A stretch of DNA of 64,000 bases from Cepaea nemoralis (taxonomy: Eukaryota > Mollusca > Gastropoda > Stylommatophora > Helicidae): assembly GCA_014155875.1 (NCBI GenBank), contig JACEFZ010018186.1, forward strand, positions 1 to 64,000, written 5' to 3'. The notes beneath the pieces were generated by a model, which did not search any database, was not told where the DNA came from, and saw only the letters and a list, made by a program, of their open reading frames with translations. This document shows, one piece after another, positions 11,986 to 24,614 of the stretch. The first letter of the stretch is position 1. The number at the start of each line of letters is the position of its first letter. The position numbers and the translations under genes were made by a program.

Positions 11986-14520
11986 TGTCACCAACTGGCT
12001 TGAGGTAGCTCCCTGTTGGGCAACCACCCAGCCAACATCATTTTCTTCTGCTGGTGTTAAGTTCTGGATGCAGTTTTAATATCCCCTAACTCTGTCAGAA
12101 GGAACTAATTGGTTACCCAGATCCCAGAGAGAAAACGTGGAACAAATGTCTGTTATGCTGATTTAAGACACTGTCCCTGATACTCAAGAAAACAGCCAAG
12201 AAGTGGGCTCGTTGAAGATAGAATATATCTATATAGTTTGGCTGTACTTGGTATCACCAGAAGTGAGAAAGGAGGAGTTAAGACATGCAAGTAATCTGGT
12301 TACTTATGACTGCATAGACAAGAGGACCTCCCGGACATAGATTCCCACTTCTGGACAATATGTGTGAACCCCCACTAAATGATACAATAATGTGTGTACT
12401 TGATACGCTACACAAACATTTATAAACATTTAGAATTATACGGACAGATTGAGTTTTAAAATACAACAACTGTGTTTATTATTTCTAGTCTTGATGATCA
12501 TATGATGATGATGATTATATTATGGTATACGTAACTTAAGAGGTCACATAGGTCATGCTTCCCCCAGTGAGACGCAGTTCACTGTCAGATTGAAGGAGTC
12601 CAAATTGGTCCCTCACAAGGCTAAGTCACTTCCTGATATGGGTTGTTGACTGTCCATTGCTCCTAAGAGATCTGGAATGAAATGAACGGAGATGGGTAGT
12701 ATCTACGTCTACACATCTCAAACACATATGTCTATACATTCATATAAACATACAGTCAAGTCATAATATAAGATGGTATGATGATATATATGATTGGCAT
12801 GTTACATAAACATATATCAGTTCTAAACAAATAAATATATATGTATATATTCATAAAACTATTTAGAACATCTATAGCTTAAAACATACATAGTCACATA
12901 CATTTATGTAATGCAGTGTTTCCCATATAAGTTCACCTCACTTACACTCTCCCTTTCTGATTCATTCATACTGTCTTGTCGGAAGGGCTGGTCGCACAGT
13001 CCTGTCGAACATTAAATGCCTTCCCTGAATCTGTCTGGGATATTGAATGTCCTAAGTCATGTCTGTCCTCATGCAGACATGCAGACAAGGTGAACTGGTG
13101 CCATTCCTCAAACCAAGTGGTTTCACCACAATCTTGGTAGGCACTCAAAGTGTTGGTCCAAATAATTAATGTTAATTGGACGCTATCAAGAGACTGGTAG
13201 CTCTCAGGAATTTCTCCTAAGTAGTCAGTCTCCCCAATGTTTAACATCATACAGGATGAATCTACATGTATCTCCTGTACATGCATAAGCCACACGCTCA
13301 TGTAGCTTGGATAATGGATTTCTCCAACTTATCACATACAACAAATCAGACAACCAAGTGGTGAATGAAAGAAGAAAATAGTTCTCAGTGAAATTGTAAA
13401 GCTAGAACTGGAATTTAAGTACAAAGAAAATCCACGAGTGTAAAGTTTTGGAGAATATGTAAAAACAGGAAACTACACAAGCCTTCAGACTAGCAGACAA
13501 ACTAATCAGAGTAATGGTATTACCTGGGTTATAGCTAGGAAATCCTGTCATAAGACTTCGTACAGAAGTCCAACAGAACGAAATGTTAATATTTCTCCAG
13601 TAGGTATCCTAAGAATGCTGTTGTAAATTTTCGTCTGAAGTCTTGCTGGCCATGCATGTAGTTTTATTCTCTCCGTTCCTGGCTAGTTTCCAGGTTAGCT
13701 AATTACTATGTCCAAGTTCCTGTTAGCTCCACCTATTTTTCATGTTGGAACGATTTACCTAGATGGATTAAGTGCCAAATTCTTTCACCTCTCCTCCTTT
13801 CCTGTGGACGGTAGTTTCATTTGTCAATCAATTGACCGATGCCCCACCACGGCCTGAAACAATAAAACATGCTTCGCTAGCGATGCAATAGACGGTGCGT
13901 CATAACTACATACCAATCGGTTGTTAACACAAGCCTTCCCGGTTGCTGGCAGGAATGTGTCAGCCATGTGTTCCTACTTTGCCGCCGTATTGCAGTGAGG
14001 TGTTAGGCATCTGGTCCTAATTGCCGTCTTTGGATCACACATTTCAGACGGGTCTGGCTGACCCTCTTATCTCCCATTCTGCCGTGGCTGGTTTACACGT
14101 TAGGTCATGTTAACCGTAAGGTGTTAGGTATCATTCCCCTATTTCAACTGCAGGATTCTAAACTAACACGTCAATCTCAACTGACTGGCTCCGCGATGTA
14201 TCAACTGAAAACAGTGAGTTTTCAACCTTTGATAGCGCCCGCCGACTGGTGCCGTGGTGTCTGGGTGTTACGTTTGATCTGGACATCAAAGCTTTCTCAG
14301 ACCTAGCATTACAGAAATGATGGGGCGTTGCGTGGTCAAAATGTAATTTTCTCTTGTTTTCAATCTCTGTTAGTTTTTCCTTATTCCTTGGTTGGGGGAC
14401 TAGATTATTTTCTGGTGGACAATTATTCTTTACATAGAGAATGATAGAATAATTCTTGTGGGCTCTTTAATTCCTTTCAAACTTGTGTCATTCGGATGCT
14501 GCCGGGGCTGTCCCGTCACA
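11986..14520 (-). repeat. 5' LTR
   Basis: This is the right-hand LTR, which would carry the promoter for minus-strand transcription. It is almost identical to 6720-9252. The open frame at 12966-13301 is the same as 7698-8033. The 61-residue plus-strand frame at 14121-14306 is opened only by a small indel in this copy. Confidence 0.9.
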
Positions 14521-14525
14521 CCAAC

Positions 14526-15362
14526 TATAAGGCCACTCCACCATCCTTTTCTCTGCTGATATAAAAATGCAAAAACCCATTGCTATACATTTGTACTAAA
14601 ATCAAATGTCACGATCAAATTATCAACAAACACAAAAGGAATATCAAGGAAACGGGGAGGAGAAGGGAGGGTGTTACTCATGCACCAATCCCTTTGTTCT
14701 GATGATGGAGTTTAATCCCCTCGGATGGACTGTGGGTGAGATCTTCTCACTGCTGACCCCTATTCGTGATTGAAACTGATACTTCCTGCTTAGTTAGGGA
14801 CATTGCCAATAGGTAATTTCTCCCATTGACTGATAAACAACTCGTTACGCTTTGAACAATGTGACGAATGATTAAGCGACTCCAAATGAAAACGATACTC
14901 ACTCTTTTATTTCGAGTCGAGCGGAACAAATAACAGCGAACAGTTATCGGGTGTTATTAAACTGCCCCCGAGATGTAGGAGCGGCGTTTAATTAGTAAAT
15001 GTTTCACACGAAACTACCTGCCTTGCCCCAATGTCCTCTTTGAGGTGCAAACTTGCCATTTCACAGTTCAGAGTTGCAGCGCGTCTAGGGTTTTCGAGTC
15101 CTGTCTTAAGTATCCATTTGCCAATCGATCTTTCCTCCTGAATTCTCTTCGCCTAAGCACGGAATCAGTCGCATACAGCGCTTCACACACGGCTCTCTGG
15201 AAGACACGTCCTTTCCTTTCGAATCACACACACAGAAAAATCCTTTGTTGTTCTGTGACGCTATATTCGTTTCCAATGGTATCTTCCTTTCCTATTTGTC
15301 CATTTTTGTGCAGAACTGGGAAAATCCCATTCATGACTTTGGTGGAGTGTACCGTCATATGG
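14526..15362. other. Unassigned sequence
   Basis: No repeat or gene is recognised. A 24-bp piece, GATACTTCCTGCTTAGTTA plus flank, recurs at 15643. The frame at 15045-15443 shows no protein family feature. Confidence 0.4.
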
Positions 15363-15870
15363 CAGACATCATACACAACCAACCATCATGATAATACAGT
15401 CGTTCAGATATGTCAAAATTATCATAAGACCCAGACAACATGAGACCTAGGCATCATGAGACAGACATCATGAGACATACATAATGAGACAGGTACGGGT
15501 ACGACTACAGTGCTACTTAAGAAAGGAAGATAGTACATAGATATGAAATGTCCGAAACATTCGACACCATGGTCGTTATGGAAAATAACTATGTTAATGT
15601 TAGTAGGCCATAAGATCTAAAGAAACACTGCGCTGCCACGATACTTCCTGCTTAGTTATGGACATCATACACAACCAACCATCATGATAATACAGTCGTT
15701 CAGATATGTCAAAATTATCATAAGACCCAGACAACATGCGACCTAGGCATCATGAGACAGACATCATGAGACATACATAATGAGACAGGTATCACGAGAC
15801 AGACATCATGAGACAGATATAATAAGATATACATCATGAGACCGACATCATGAGACAGCATCTACAACTG
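15363..15870. repeat. 300-bp direct repeat with CATCATGAGACA units
   Basis: About 130 bp beginning with CAGACATCATACACAACC recurs at 15363 and 15663. Within it a 12- to 14-bp unit (CATCATGAGACAGA and variants) is iterated, more often in the second copy. A third copy begins the second half of the 6-kb duplication at about 21800. Confidence 0.8.
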
Positions 15871-16239
15871 CAATATGCAAACTTCACTTGACCAATGGCA
15901 AATAGCCAATGACCAGACCAATCACCAATCCATGCGTGTGGTAATTTGGTACATAGATGTCCTATCCCATCCACACTCAAACGGCGAAGCCGGTCCTCCC
16001 CTCTCTCCGGCTAGACTCGGTTCACAAGTGTCATCCTTCATCACCATCAAGCCATTTGCTCTTCCCCACTGGGCAACATTAGTACCTCTCCAACAGCAGG
16101 TAAGACAATATTTAATAAGCAACATTCACATGTGAAACAAAACACATATGAAAACATAGAATCCTCCCATGAAATATTGCATGAGCCATCAGATATATTC
16201 ATCAAACATAAACAAAGGTTCGTACTCATATTGTCCTTT
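15871..16239. other. Unassigned sequence within duplication
   Basis: It contains a GC-richer piece (CTCTCTCCGGCTAGACTCGG) and no recognised element. It recurs in copy 2 at 21965-22334. Confidence 0.4.
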
Positions 16240-16627
16240 CCCCCTGGCCGCACTGAGTTTGAAGTGCAACAACTGATCCAGAGTAATACACACCAAGGTG
16301 ACATAGTCATCTACACCGATGGGTCAGTGGTGAGAAACAGACGTAGTGGTTGGGGTTTTATTGCAAAGGCTAATGGAAGAGTCTTGAGAAAGTAGAGTCT
16401 GGCATATGAGACTACGACCTCCAACATGAGAATGGAGGTGGAATCAGTAACAGCGGCATTCCGTTGGTTAGAGGAGACTACTGTAACACACACTGTATTC
16501 ATTATGGATTCAAAGAATATGCTTAGTAAGGTGGACAAAGGAATGTTTCGTGTGGAATGATTATCGTCGCTTCAGAGGTCACAGATTGTGAGAATTGTAT
16601 GGATATTTCTCCCTGGCCATGCGGGGG

Positions 16628-16722
16628 TAATTACTGAGCGTAATCTTGCCAAGAAAATCAACAATCAGCTGAAAGATGCTGATGTTGACAGCAATGTCCT
16701 GTAAAGGGATATGCAAAAAAAA
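16628..16722 (+). repeat. SINE-B 3' end inside LINE-2
   Basis: The stretch from AATCTTGCCAAGAAAATC to GTCCTGTAAAGGGATATGC followed by A matches the 3' end of SINE-B at 61510-61585. The LINE-2 copy at 33230-33250 lacks it, so it is an insertion here. The copy-2 equivalent is 22736-22832. Confidence 0.75.
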
Positions 16723-16746
16723 AAAATTTTTTTCATGCGGGGGGTT

Positions 16747-16747
<1 letters not shown>

Positions 16748-16805
<58 letters not shown>
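16748..16805. repeat. 58-base G run
   Basis: An uninterrupted G run after an A-run, T-run and TTCATGCGG. The matching place in copy 2 is 22850-22921 (72 G). The Pro-rich and Gly-rich frames across it are meaningless. Confidence 0.95.
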
Positions 16806-16806
<1 letters not shown>

Positions 16807-17145
16807 TAGGAACAGGCTGATAGGCTGGCAGGGAATACACCTGTTGGTGGTAGATTGCATATGGACAAGGAGAGGTGGTCGTGCGTTTGTGGGACCAGGT
16901 GGAGAAGGCGGGGGAACAGATTGAGAACCCGTATGTGGGAAAAGAATGATATACTCATATAGCGGGGGATCGGTAGGGGTTCTGGAAGAATCTCAAAACT
17001 GAGAGGGAAGACCAGGAGAACTTTAAATCAGATAGCGGTGGCAACGATTAGTAGTATGACTCTTAGCTGGCTGTTGAACGAGGGAACGGAGCACACATGG
17101 GAATGCCCTGAGTGCAGTGATGTCGGTTCTTAACTTAACTCAACT

Positions 17146-18555
17146 GAAGACAGTTGACTTCCTCTTTTTACATGGTTCATGTACCTGGCAACCTGGTTGG
17201 GTTAACTAAAAGTTTCTACTTCCGCTGGCGCGGTGAAAAGCTACCGTTTGCATGTAAGAATCTTACATTCTTACGGGAAGTTTCTGTCCACAAAACACAT
17301 GACCAAGTATGTATACTTATACAAAGAAAGAAATTCGGTTTGGAAACAGAAGATTGAACGTAATGATTCAGGCCAGTCAATATGTTGCGTTTATTCATAA
17401 GCACTTTTTGGTGATCTCTCGCAGATGAGACGGTGCTGTTGAACTATTTAAAACTATCTTCATGATTTTGTATGAAAATAAATAAAATTATTATGGAATA
17501 TAAATGGCAAAACAGTAATTATACAAATTCGAAAGTAAGGAATAATAACCCCAGAACTAATTTAATTAGTAATTAATTGACATTATGTTTGTGTGCACAC
17601 TAATTTAAAATTACATTGGAAATTCATAATTTGATAGTTGAATTTTTTTTTTTTACATTCTCATTTCCTGCCCAAAGATAGATCACTCTCTTTAATTCGT
17701 GCATCTTTATGAGTCTCAGAATGTTTGGTAACAGGTGGCCAAGATTGGAAATAACCCCTGTGTAGAATCATAAATGTAATACTTTCAAAGAAACTGAATA
17801 ATCAATTTAAGCTACTTACTATTGAATGGGACATGTCTTGCTGTATGAATGGCAGTGAAATCATGGAACGGAACGCAAGTGAACAAATTAGGCTTATTAT
17901 TAGTAGGTGGTATGATCATGGTTTTAAATTTGAGTATTTATAATGAGACCACGACAGATAGAAAGGCCTTGAAAAACAAAATCTAATGGTACCTCAGTTA
18001 TGCCTGGATGTCAATTCTGAGCAGAGATATTCACATCTGAGTGTCAAAAAGCTCGATAACAGATTTCGCCATTACTATTCATATTTTGAGACTGGGAAAA
18101 AATTGGGTCCATTGTTTTTAATTGTTATTGCCACTTCCGGTCCAACAGGATTGTCTCAGACGGGGCCAACTGGCGGATATTAAATCCGACTTCATCCATA
18201 CGTTCCGTCATGTTAAATAAAAAATAATAGTACAAGTATACAAATAAATTATTACTAATCTTTGAACTTTATTTCTTTAACTTTAGTAGTTCATATTGCA
18301 ACGTTTGAGCATCAAAACTTTCGTTGCGGGCAACCGCCATCTTGTGAGTTCCATTCACAGAAGACCTTAGTAGAAATATATTTTTTTTACAACATATAAC
18401 TGATATAATGCATGAAACTCTCCAAATATATGTAAAAAATGGGTTTCTGAATTTGAATATCCATCTTAAAATATCTTATTAAATAAACAAGCTCCGGTCG
18501 CCAACATGGTGATTAGGCATTGAACTGTTAAGGCCCTGTGGCATGTTTATGCTTG
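17146..18555. other. Unassigned AT-rich sequence (copy 1)
   Basis: About 1.4 kb with no repeat known elsewhere in the window other than its duplicate at 23241-24614. Short frames such as 17986-18183 do not survive in the duplicate, which argues against coding. Confidence 0.5.
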
Positions 18556-19150
18556 TGGCTACGGTTTGCAATCGCATTTTTCCTCATGTTGGACTAGTAG
18601 TATATGGTTCCATCCCCTGCCTACTGAGTGAGTGGCGTGGGCGACACTGTGAGCCTGTGAAATTCGCATGGAAATGCTTTTAGATCTGTCCTGTACAGTG
18701 ACCTGCATGTTCAGAACAATGGCTACCTTTCGGCTGTTTCTTAATTGACTGATTGCCTTTTCAGTTCATGAGTGCATTTTTCAGGAGACTCCTGGGAGTT
18801 GGCGCTGAAGCTACGGAGTTCGTGCTTTATGTGACGCTTTCGGCAGGTCGCCCTGCGGTAAAAGACCGAGCCATGTGAAAAAACCCGGGTCAGTGAGGTC
18901 TTTCTGGTGACTGCCGATCCATCGACAATGAACTGGTTTTCATGGATGAATTTTGTATTGGCATTCTAGGCGGCGGCATTATGCACAGTGTACCTGTGCT
19001 GGCTGTTGGATTGCTGAGGACCTCCTGTCTATTCCACTTTTCACATTGGACAGTGGGGAGCATTTTGTGTGATATTCACTGGCACAGGAATGGAGCATTA
19101 TGGGGACGACCCGTTGCCGTGAAGTTGGAACCTCGACTAACCTAACCTAA
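18556..19150 (+). repeat. Repeat D (copy 1)
   Basis: Interspersed repeat also found reversed at 5195-5875, as its duplicate at 24615-25217 and as a fragment at 50866-50985. It ends in GACTAACCTAACCTAA. There is no conserved frame between copies. Confidence 0.75.
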
Positions 19151-19454
19151 ACAAGCTCTAGAAAATAAATTTACTTACTTTTTGCCAAGTAATTCAATTT
19201 ATTTAAAAGGTCATGATAATTTCAACCAATCGCCGTGCACAGAATATTAGGCTAACCTTTTCTGCTTAACCTAAGGTGACGTCTGCTATTGTCACGTGAT
19301 ATTTGAATGAATGAATGACGTCGTAAGCATGAATGGACTTTACAGCAGCCATTTTGGTGACACAATGGAACAAGCTGGGGTGACGCCGTATATCAACTTC
19401 CGTTTTCAGTTCGGGTAGTGGCACGATCGAATAACCTATTATTAGGAAGAGCTA
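19151..19454. other. Unassigned sequence
   Basis: Nothing recognised; present also in copy 2 (25218-25530). Confidence 0.4.
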
Positions 19455-20065
19455 TGAGATGTGGTTCCTGAGATAAATGTTGCTAATACATTTGGACTGC
19501 CAGAGTAACTAACAATGATTGCCTGGAAGAAGCTAATGAAAGAAAAACATTATATATAACTTTAAAAATGAGACAAACATTATTTGGTCATATAATGAGG
19601 GGGGGGGGGGGGTATTTGAAAAGTGGAAGAAGAGGAAGACCAAGAGGAATTATGCTTGGTGGACTGAGACAGAACCAGTTTTTTTTTTTTGACACTCACT
19701 CATTTTGAACTCTACCGTAGTCCATAGACTACACTGCTAGTGCATTGGACTGATAGTTGTGGATTAGCTTTCCTTATTAATAGTGTCCCTCGCCATCTGG
19801 CGAACCATTGAAAACTTCAGAGGTACTTGTAATTTACATCCACAAAGGACGAGAAGTCAACATTTTAGTCTAATTGACGATTGAACCCAATACCTTTGCA
19901 TCAGCACACAGAAGAATGAGCATTCTTATCTGTTCGGCCATGCTGACCTGCAGTGATAGAGTTGATCCAGAGCACCAGGGACTGAGATCTGTGGAGAGCC
20001 ACAGACGCCTACACCAGCTGGCAAGACACATGATGATAAATGGTTACTGGAGAAGCCAAATGTTT
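19455..20065 (+). pseudogene. LINE-3 C-terminal fragment split by SINE-A
   Basis: The translation resembles the C-terminal segment of an endonuclease-RT LINE: ARVTNNDCLEEAN, then a GHIMR motif, then after the SINE DRVDPEHQ and RHMMI. The same segment is intact at 60882-61256 as ARVTNNDCLKEAN and FGQVMRRE. A G run and frameshifts break it. The duplicate is 25530-26110. Confidence 0.75.
19692..19953 (-). repeat. SINE-A copy in LINE-3
   Basis: A reverse-oriented SINE-A, tail at the left after a T run and tRNA-like head ending GGCCATGCTGACC. LINE-3 similarity continues on both sides. The duplicate is 25772-26030. Confidence 0.85.
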
Positions 20066-20439
20066 TTTTTTAGTATGCTCTGACTAAATGTTAAAAAAAA
20101 ACAGTGATGACTGAAATTCGCACGGAAGAGCCAATCACATGACATGTTTCTTGGGACTGAATAAGTTAAAGAAAAAGTTTAATTCCTCTAAATAAACAAT
20201 CTTGTACTCCAAACAAGAACACAGCTGATCCACGACTCTGGTGATCGTGTGAGATGGTGTGAAACATGACCACCCACACTTATCGACACAGCACAGTATG
20301 ATGACTCCAAACAAAGGCCGCAAGTTGGATGTGATGAGCTCTCCCAAGGTTTCTTTCTGACTTTTAAAAAACATCATTATCCAGTGGCCTATCCTGGCAG
20401 AACTTCACCCCCGTAAATCTTTCAAAATGGCTCTCTATC

Positions 20440-20650
20440 ATAAGCCAGATGTCCTGTCTCTGTTGCTGTCAAATGTAAATTATCTATCACATTTTGAATC
20501 CATATACAGTGTGGTCTTCCCCCCTTTTCTGCCTCACCTGGACACTTTCCTCTGTAATTATATTTACTAGATTTTCATGTTTTTTTACACATCCAAAACA
20601 TTTAATCTTCCTCATATTTATTTGTCTTAACCAATCTTCTTCATTTATAT
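20440..20650 (-). pseudogene. LINE-3-like C-terminal fragment
   Basis: On the minus strand the translation gives EEDWLRQINMRKIKCFG, followed by Arg- and Lys-rich residues and a GEDHTVYGFKM stretch. It resembles the basic tail found after the RT in endonuclease-RT LINEs. The duplicate is 26490-26705. Confidence 0.5.
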
Positions 20651-20651
20651 A

Positions 20652-20925
20652 TACTGGAGGTTAGCATGGCTGAATGGATATGAACGGTAACTCTTACATT
20701 TCTGAGGTAGCGGGTTCAACCCCTACACCGGACAGTTGGACTAAAGTGTTAACCTCTTGTCCTTGACTTGGGGACGGAAATCACAAATACCTCAGAAGTG
20801 TGAGTCAGCTTGCCCGATGGCAAGGGACACTGGTAATAGGGAAAGCTAACCCACATGCAAAAATCAGTCCAGTGCACTAGAAGTTGTAACACGTTTATGG
20901 ACCACGCTTGAGTAGAAAGTGAGCA
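20652..20925 (+). repeat. SINE-A copy (copy 1)
   Basis: Starts GGAGGTTAGCATGGCTGAATG and ends in the GGACCACGCTTGAG stretch and an A run. B-box-like GGTTCAACCCC is present. The duplicate is 26706-26985. Confidence 0.88.
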
Positions 20926-21059
20926 AGTGAAAAAAAAAAAACCACACCAGGATGGGTGAAAAAGAAAGTAAAACAATATTCCGGAAATCATGAGAAGTCA
21001 ACAGGCCATAACAACCCAGCCTTTTCCATCGCTTTGCACCTGTTAAATTGTGACCATGC

Positions 21060-21380
21060 ATGAGCTTACCTATGTGTTGCTATCTCCAAACATGTCTTCC
21101 CATATTAATCTGTGTCTGTAAATCTCTTCTTCATGTATTTTTAGGTCTGCCTCTATTTTGTTAGCTCAGTGGGTTTTAGATAATGAGATTTCTGGTTACA
21201 TTATTTTGTTTTCTCAGTGTATATCCTATCCAGAGCCTGCGTCTTTTCCTCACCTCTGGAGGCTGGAGTCTGACTAGTTCTTTCTCTCAGCTCAAGATTA
21301 GTGATTCTATGGTTCCATTTTAGTTCTTCTGTTCTGCCCAGGCACCAGTTTCTGAATGTTTGTCATTTATTAGTAATTGA
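21060..21380 (-). pseudogene. LINE C-terminal fragment (LINE-3 group)
   Basis: The minus-strand translation gives NHRITNLELRERTSQTPA and, after frame breaks, a [17 protein letters not shown] segment. This is typical of the region following the RT in a widespread LINE group. The duplicate is 27120-27440, and a further copy is at 34985-35290. Confidence 0.6.
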
Positions 21381-21404
21381 TTTAGTCATTCACTTTTGTT
21401 TTGC

Positions 21405-21542
21405 GCTCACTCACTTTGAACTCAAGCGTAGTCCATACACACTACTTCTAGCAGTGCTGGACTGAATTTTGTGTGTGGATTAGCTTTCCCTATTAACAGT
21501 GTCCCTTGCCATCAGGTGAACCCACTCCGACTTCAGAGGTAG
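21405..21542 (-). repeat. SINE-A 3' part
   Basis: Truncated reverse SINE-A ending within the CCGACTTCAGAGGTA segment, so the tRNA-like head is missing. The duplicate is 27460-27582. Confidence 0.8.
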
Positions 21543-22334
21543 TCATTAACATGTTTGTGATAACACTCAGTTGTGACCAGTTTAACATTGGAGTTAAATA
21601 TTGTAAGTTTGATACTAGAATTAATTTCCTTTGACCTCCACAAATTTCCTAGTGTTATGAAAGCTGCATCTTGCCTTCTGTATTCTTACTTTGGAGTTGG
21701 AAACTCTTGCAGCAAATGTTTTACGTCATTTTACCAATTATCCCTTCCCCTTTTAGTTATGAAACCAAAAAAAAAAATATCCCCCAAACAAACCAAAACC
21801 CAAAATCATGTAATCAGTCGTTCAATATGTAAAATTATCAAAAGACCCAGACACTGCGACCTAGGCATCATGAACAGACATCATGAGACATACATAATGA
21901 GACAGGTATCAGAGACAGACATCATGAGACAGATATAAAAGATATACATCATGAGACCGACTCATGAGACAGCATCTACAACTGCAATATGCAAACTTCA
22001 CTTGACCAATGGCAATAGCCATGACCAGACCAATCCCCAAATCCATGCGTGGGGAAATTTTGGGAAAAATGTCCTATCCCATCCCACTCAAACGGCGAAG
22101 CCGGTCCTCCCCTCTCTCCGGCTAGACTCGGTTCACAAGTGTCATCCTTCATCACCATCAAGCCATTTGCTCTTCCCCACGGGGCAACATTAGTACCTCT
22201 CCAACAGCAGGTAAGACAATATTTAATAGAAACATTCACATGTAAAACAAACACATATGAAACATAGAATCCTCCCATGAAATATTGCATGACCATCAGA
22301 TATATTCATAAAACAAAAACAAAGGTTCGTACTC

Positions 22335-22847
22335 ATATTGTCCTTTCCCCCTGGCCGCACTGAGTTTGAAGTGCAACAACTGATCCAGAGTAATACACAC
22401 CAAGGTGACTAGTCATCTACACCGATGGGTCAGTGGTGAAAAACCCGACTAGTGGTTGGGGTTTTATTGCAAAGGCTAAGGGAAGAGTCTTGAAAAAGTA
22501 GAGTCTGGCATATGAGACTACGACCTCCAACATGAGAATGGGGGGGAAATCAGTAACAGCGGCTTTCCCGTTGGTTAGAGGAGACTACTGTAACACCCCT
22601 GTATTCATTATGGATTCAAAGAATATGCTTAGTAAGGGGGAAAAAGGGAAATGTTTCGTGTGGAATGATTATCGTCGCTTCAGAGGTCACAGATTGTGAG
22701 AATTGTATGGTATTTCTCCCTGGCCATGCGGGGGTATTACTGAGCGTAATCTTGCCAAGAAATCAACAATCAGCTGAAAGATGCTGATGTTGACAGCAAT
22801 GTCCTGTAAAGGTTTGAAAAAAAAAAATTTTTTTTTTATGCGGGGTT

Positions 22848-22922
<75 letters not shown>

Positions 22923-23240
22923 GGAACAGGCTGATAGGCTGGCAGGGAATACACCTGTTGTGGTAGATTGCATATGGACAAGGGGGAGGTGGTCGTGCTT
23001 TGTGGACCAGGTGGAGAAGGCGGGGAACAGATTGAGAACCCGTATGTGGAAAAAATGATATCCTATAGGGGGATCGGTAGGGGTTCTGGAAAAAATCTCA
23101 AAATCTGAATGGGACCAGGAAACTTTAATCGGATAGCTGGGCAACGTTTGGGTATATGACTCTTAGCTGGCTGTTGAACGGGAACGGAGCACACATGGGA
23201 ATGCCCGAGTGCAGTGATGTGGGTTCTTAACTTAACTCAA
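22335..23240 (+). pseudogene. LINE-2 RNase H domain, broken (copy 2)
   Basis: Duplicate of 16240-17145 with additional frameshifts, the same SINE-B end and the G run at 22850-22921. Confidence 0.8.
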
Positions 23241-24614
23241 CTGAAGACCGTTTACTTCCCCTTTTTACATGGTTCATGTACCTGGCAACCTGGTTGGGTT
23301 AACTAAAAGTTTCTATTTTCCGCTGGCGCGGTGAAAAGCTACCGTTTGCATGTAAAAATCTTACATTCTTAGGGGAAGTTTCTGTCCCAAAACACATGCC
23401 CAAAGTATGTATACTTATCAAAAAAGAAATTCGGTTTGGAAACAGAAGATTAAACGTAATGATTCGGGCCAGTCAATATTTTTCGTTTATTCATAAGCAC
23501 TTTTTTGTGATCTCTCGCAGATGAGACGGTGCTGTTGAACTATTTAAAACTATCTTCATGATTTTGTATGAAATAAATAAAATTATTATGGAATATAAAG
23601 GGCAAAACAGTAATTATAATTCGAAAGAAAGGGAATAAAAACCCCAGAACAAATTTTAAATTAGAAATTAATTGACATTATGTTTGTGTGCACACTAATT
23701 TAAATTACATTGGAATTCATAATTTGATAGTTGAATTTTTTTTTTTACATTCTCATTTCCGGGCCCAAAGATAGACACTCTCTTTAATTCGTGCATCTTT
23801 ATGATCTCGAATGTTTGGTAACAGGTGGCCAGATTGGAAATAACCCCTGTGTAGAATCATAAATGTAATACTTTCAAAGAAACTGAATATCAATTTAAGC
23901 TACTTACTTTGAATGGGACATGTCTTGCTGTATGAATGGCAGTGAAATCATGGAACGGAACGCAAGTGAACAAATTAGGCTTATTATTAGTAGGTGGTAT
24001 GATCATGGTTTTAAATTTGAGTATTTATAATGAGACCACGACAGATAGAAAGGCCTTGAAAAACTAAATCTAATGGTACCTCAGTTATGCTTGGATGTCA
24101 CTTCTGAGCAGAGATATTCACATCTGAGTGTCAAAAGCTCGATACAGATTTCGCCATACTATTCATATTTTGAGACTGGAAAAATTGGGTCCATTGTTTT
24201 TAATTGTTATTGCCACTTCCGGTCCAACATGATTGTCTCAGACGGGCCCTGGCGGATATTAATCCGACTTCATCCATATGTTCCGTCATGTTAAATGAAA
24301 AAATAATAGTACAAGTATACAAAAAAATTTATTACTAATCTTTGAATTTTTTTTTTCTTTAACTTTATAGTTCTATTGCACGTTTGAGCATCAAAACTTT
24401 CCGTTGCGGCAACCGCCATCTTGGGTTCCATTCACAAAGCCCTTGTAAAAATAATTTTTTACAACATAAAAATGATAAAATGCATGAAACTCTCCAATAT
24501 ATGTAAAAAGGGGTTTTCTAAATTTTGAATATCCATCTTAAATATCTTATTAAATAAACAAGCTCCGGTCGCCAACATGGTGATTAGGCATTGAACTTTT
24601 AAGGCCTGTGGCAT

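Larger units (their letters stand above)
6720..14520 (-). mobile_element. LTR retrotransposon, gag-like only, long LTRs
   Basis: Two nearly identical direct repeats (6720-9252 and 11986-14520, about 2.53 kb each) flank 2.73 kb of internal sequence. Each repeat starts TGT and ends ACA, as LTRs do. The whole element is flanked by a 5-bp duplication, CCAAC, at 6715-6719 and 14521-14525. The internal reading frames run on the minus strand, so the 5' LTR is the right-hand one. No protease, reverse transcriptase, RNase H or integrase motif is visible inside, so it must depend on another element's enzymes. The size resembles large retrotransposon derivatives (LARDs), except that a gag-like frame is kept. 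Confidence 0.9.
16240..17145 (+). pseudogene. LINE-2 RNase H domain, broken (copy 1)
   Basis: This is the C-terminal RNase H domain and 3' end of a non-LTR retrotransposon. The frame shows RTEFEVQQLIQ, then the first catalytic Asp in VIYTDGS, the Glu in MRMEVESV, and the next Asp in FIMDSKN. In-frame stops fall after VLRK and FRVE. Near 16628-16805 a SINE-B end and a G run interrupt it. The usual [15 protein letters not shown] continues at 16807, and the 3' end reaches the CTCAA tail near 17145. Confidence 0.85.
15672..21739. repeat. Six-kb direct duplication, copy 1
   Basis: The whole stretch is repeated at 21790-27777 in the same order and orientation, including every LINE and SINE fragment listed below. 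Alignment by eye drifts from an offset of about 6,115 at the start to 6,040 at the end, because copy 2 lacks many single bases. The right breakpoint lies in a LINE-1 fragment, at TTTTACCAATT. Confidence 0.9.

Noticed and set aside
16579..16958. Proline-rich and glycine-rich proteins
   Set aside because: They come from the G run and have no support on either side.
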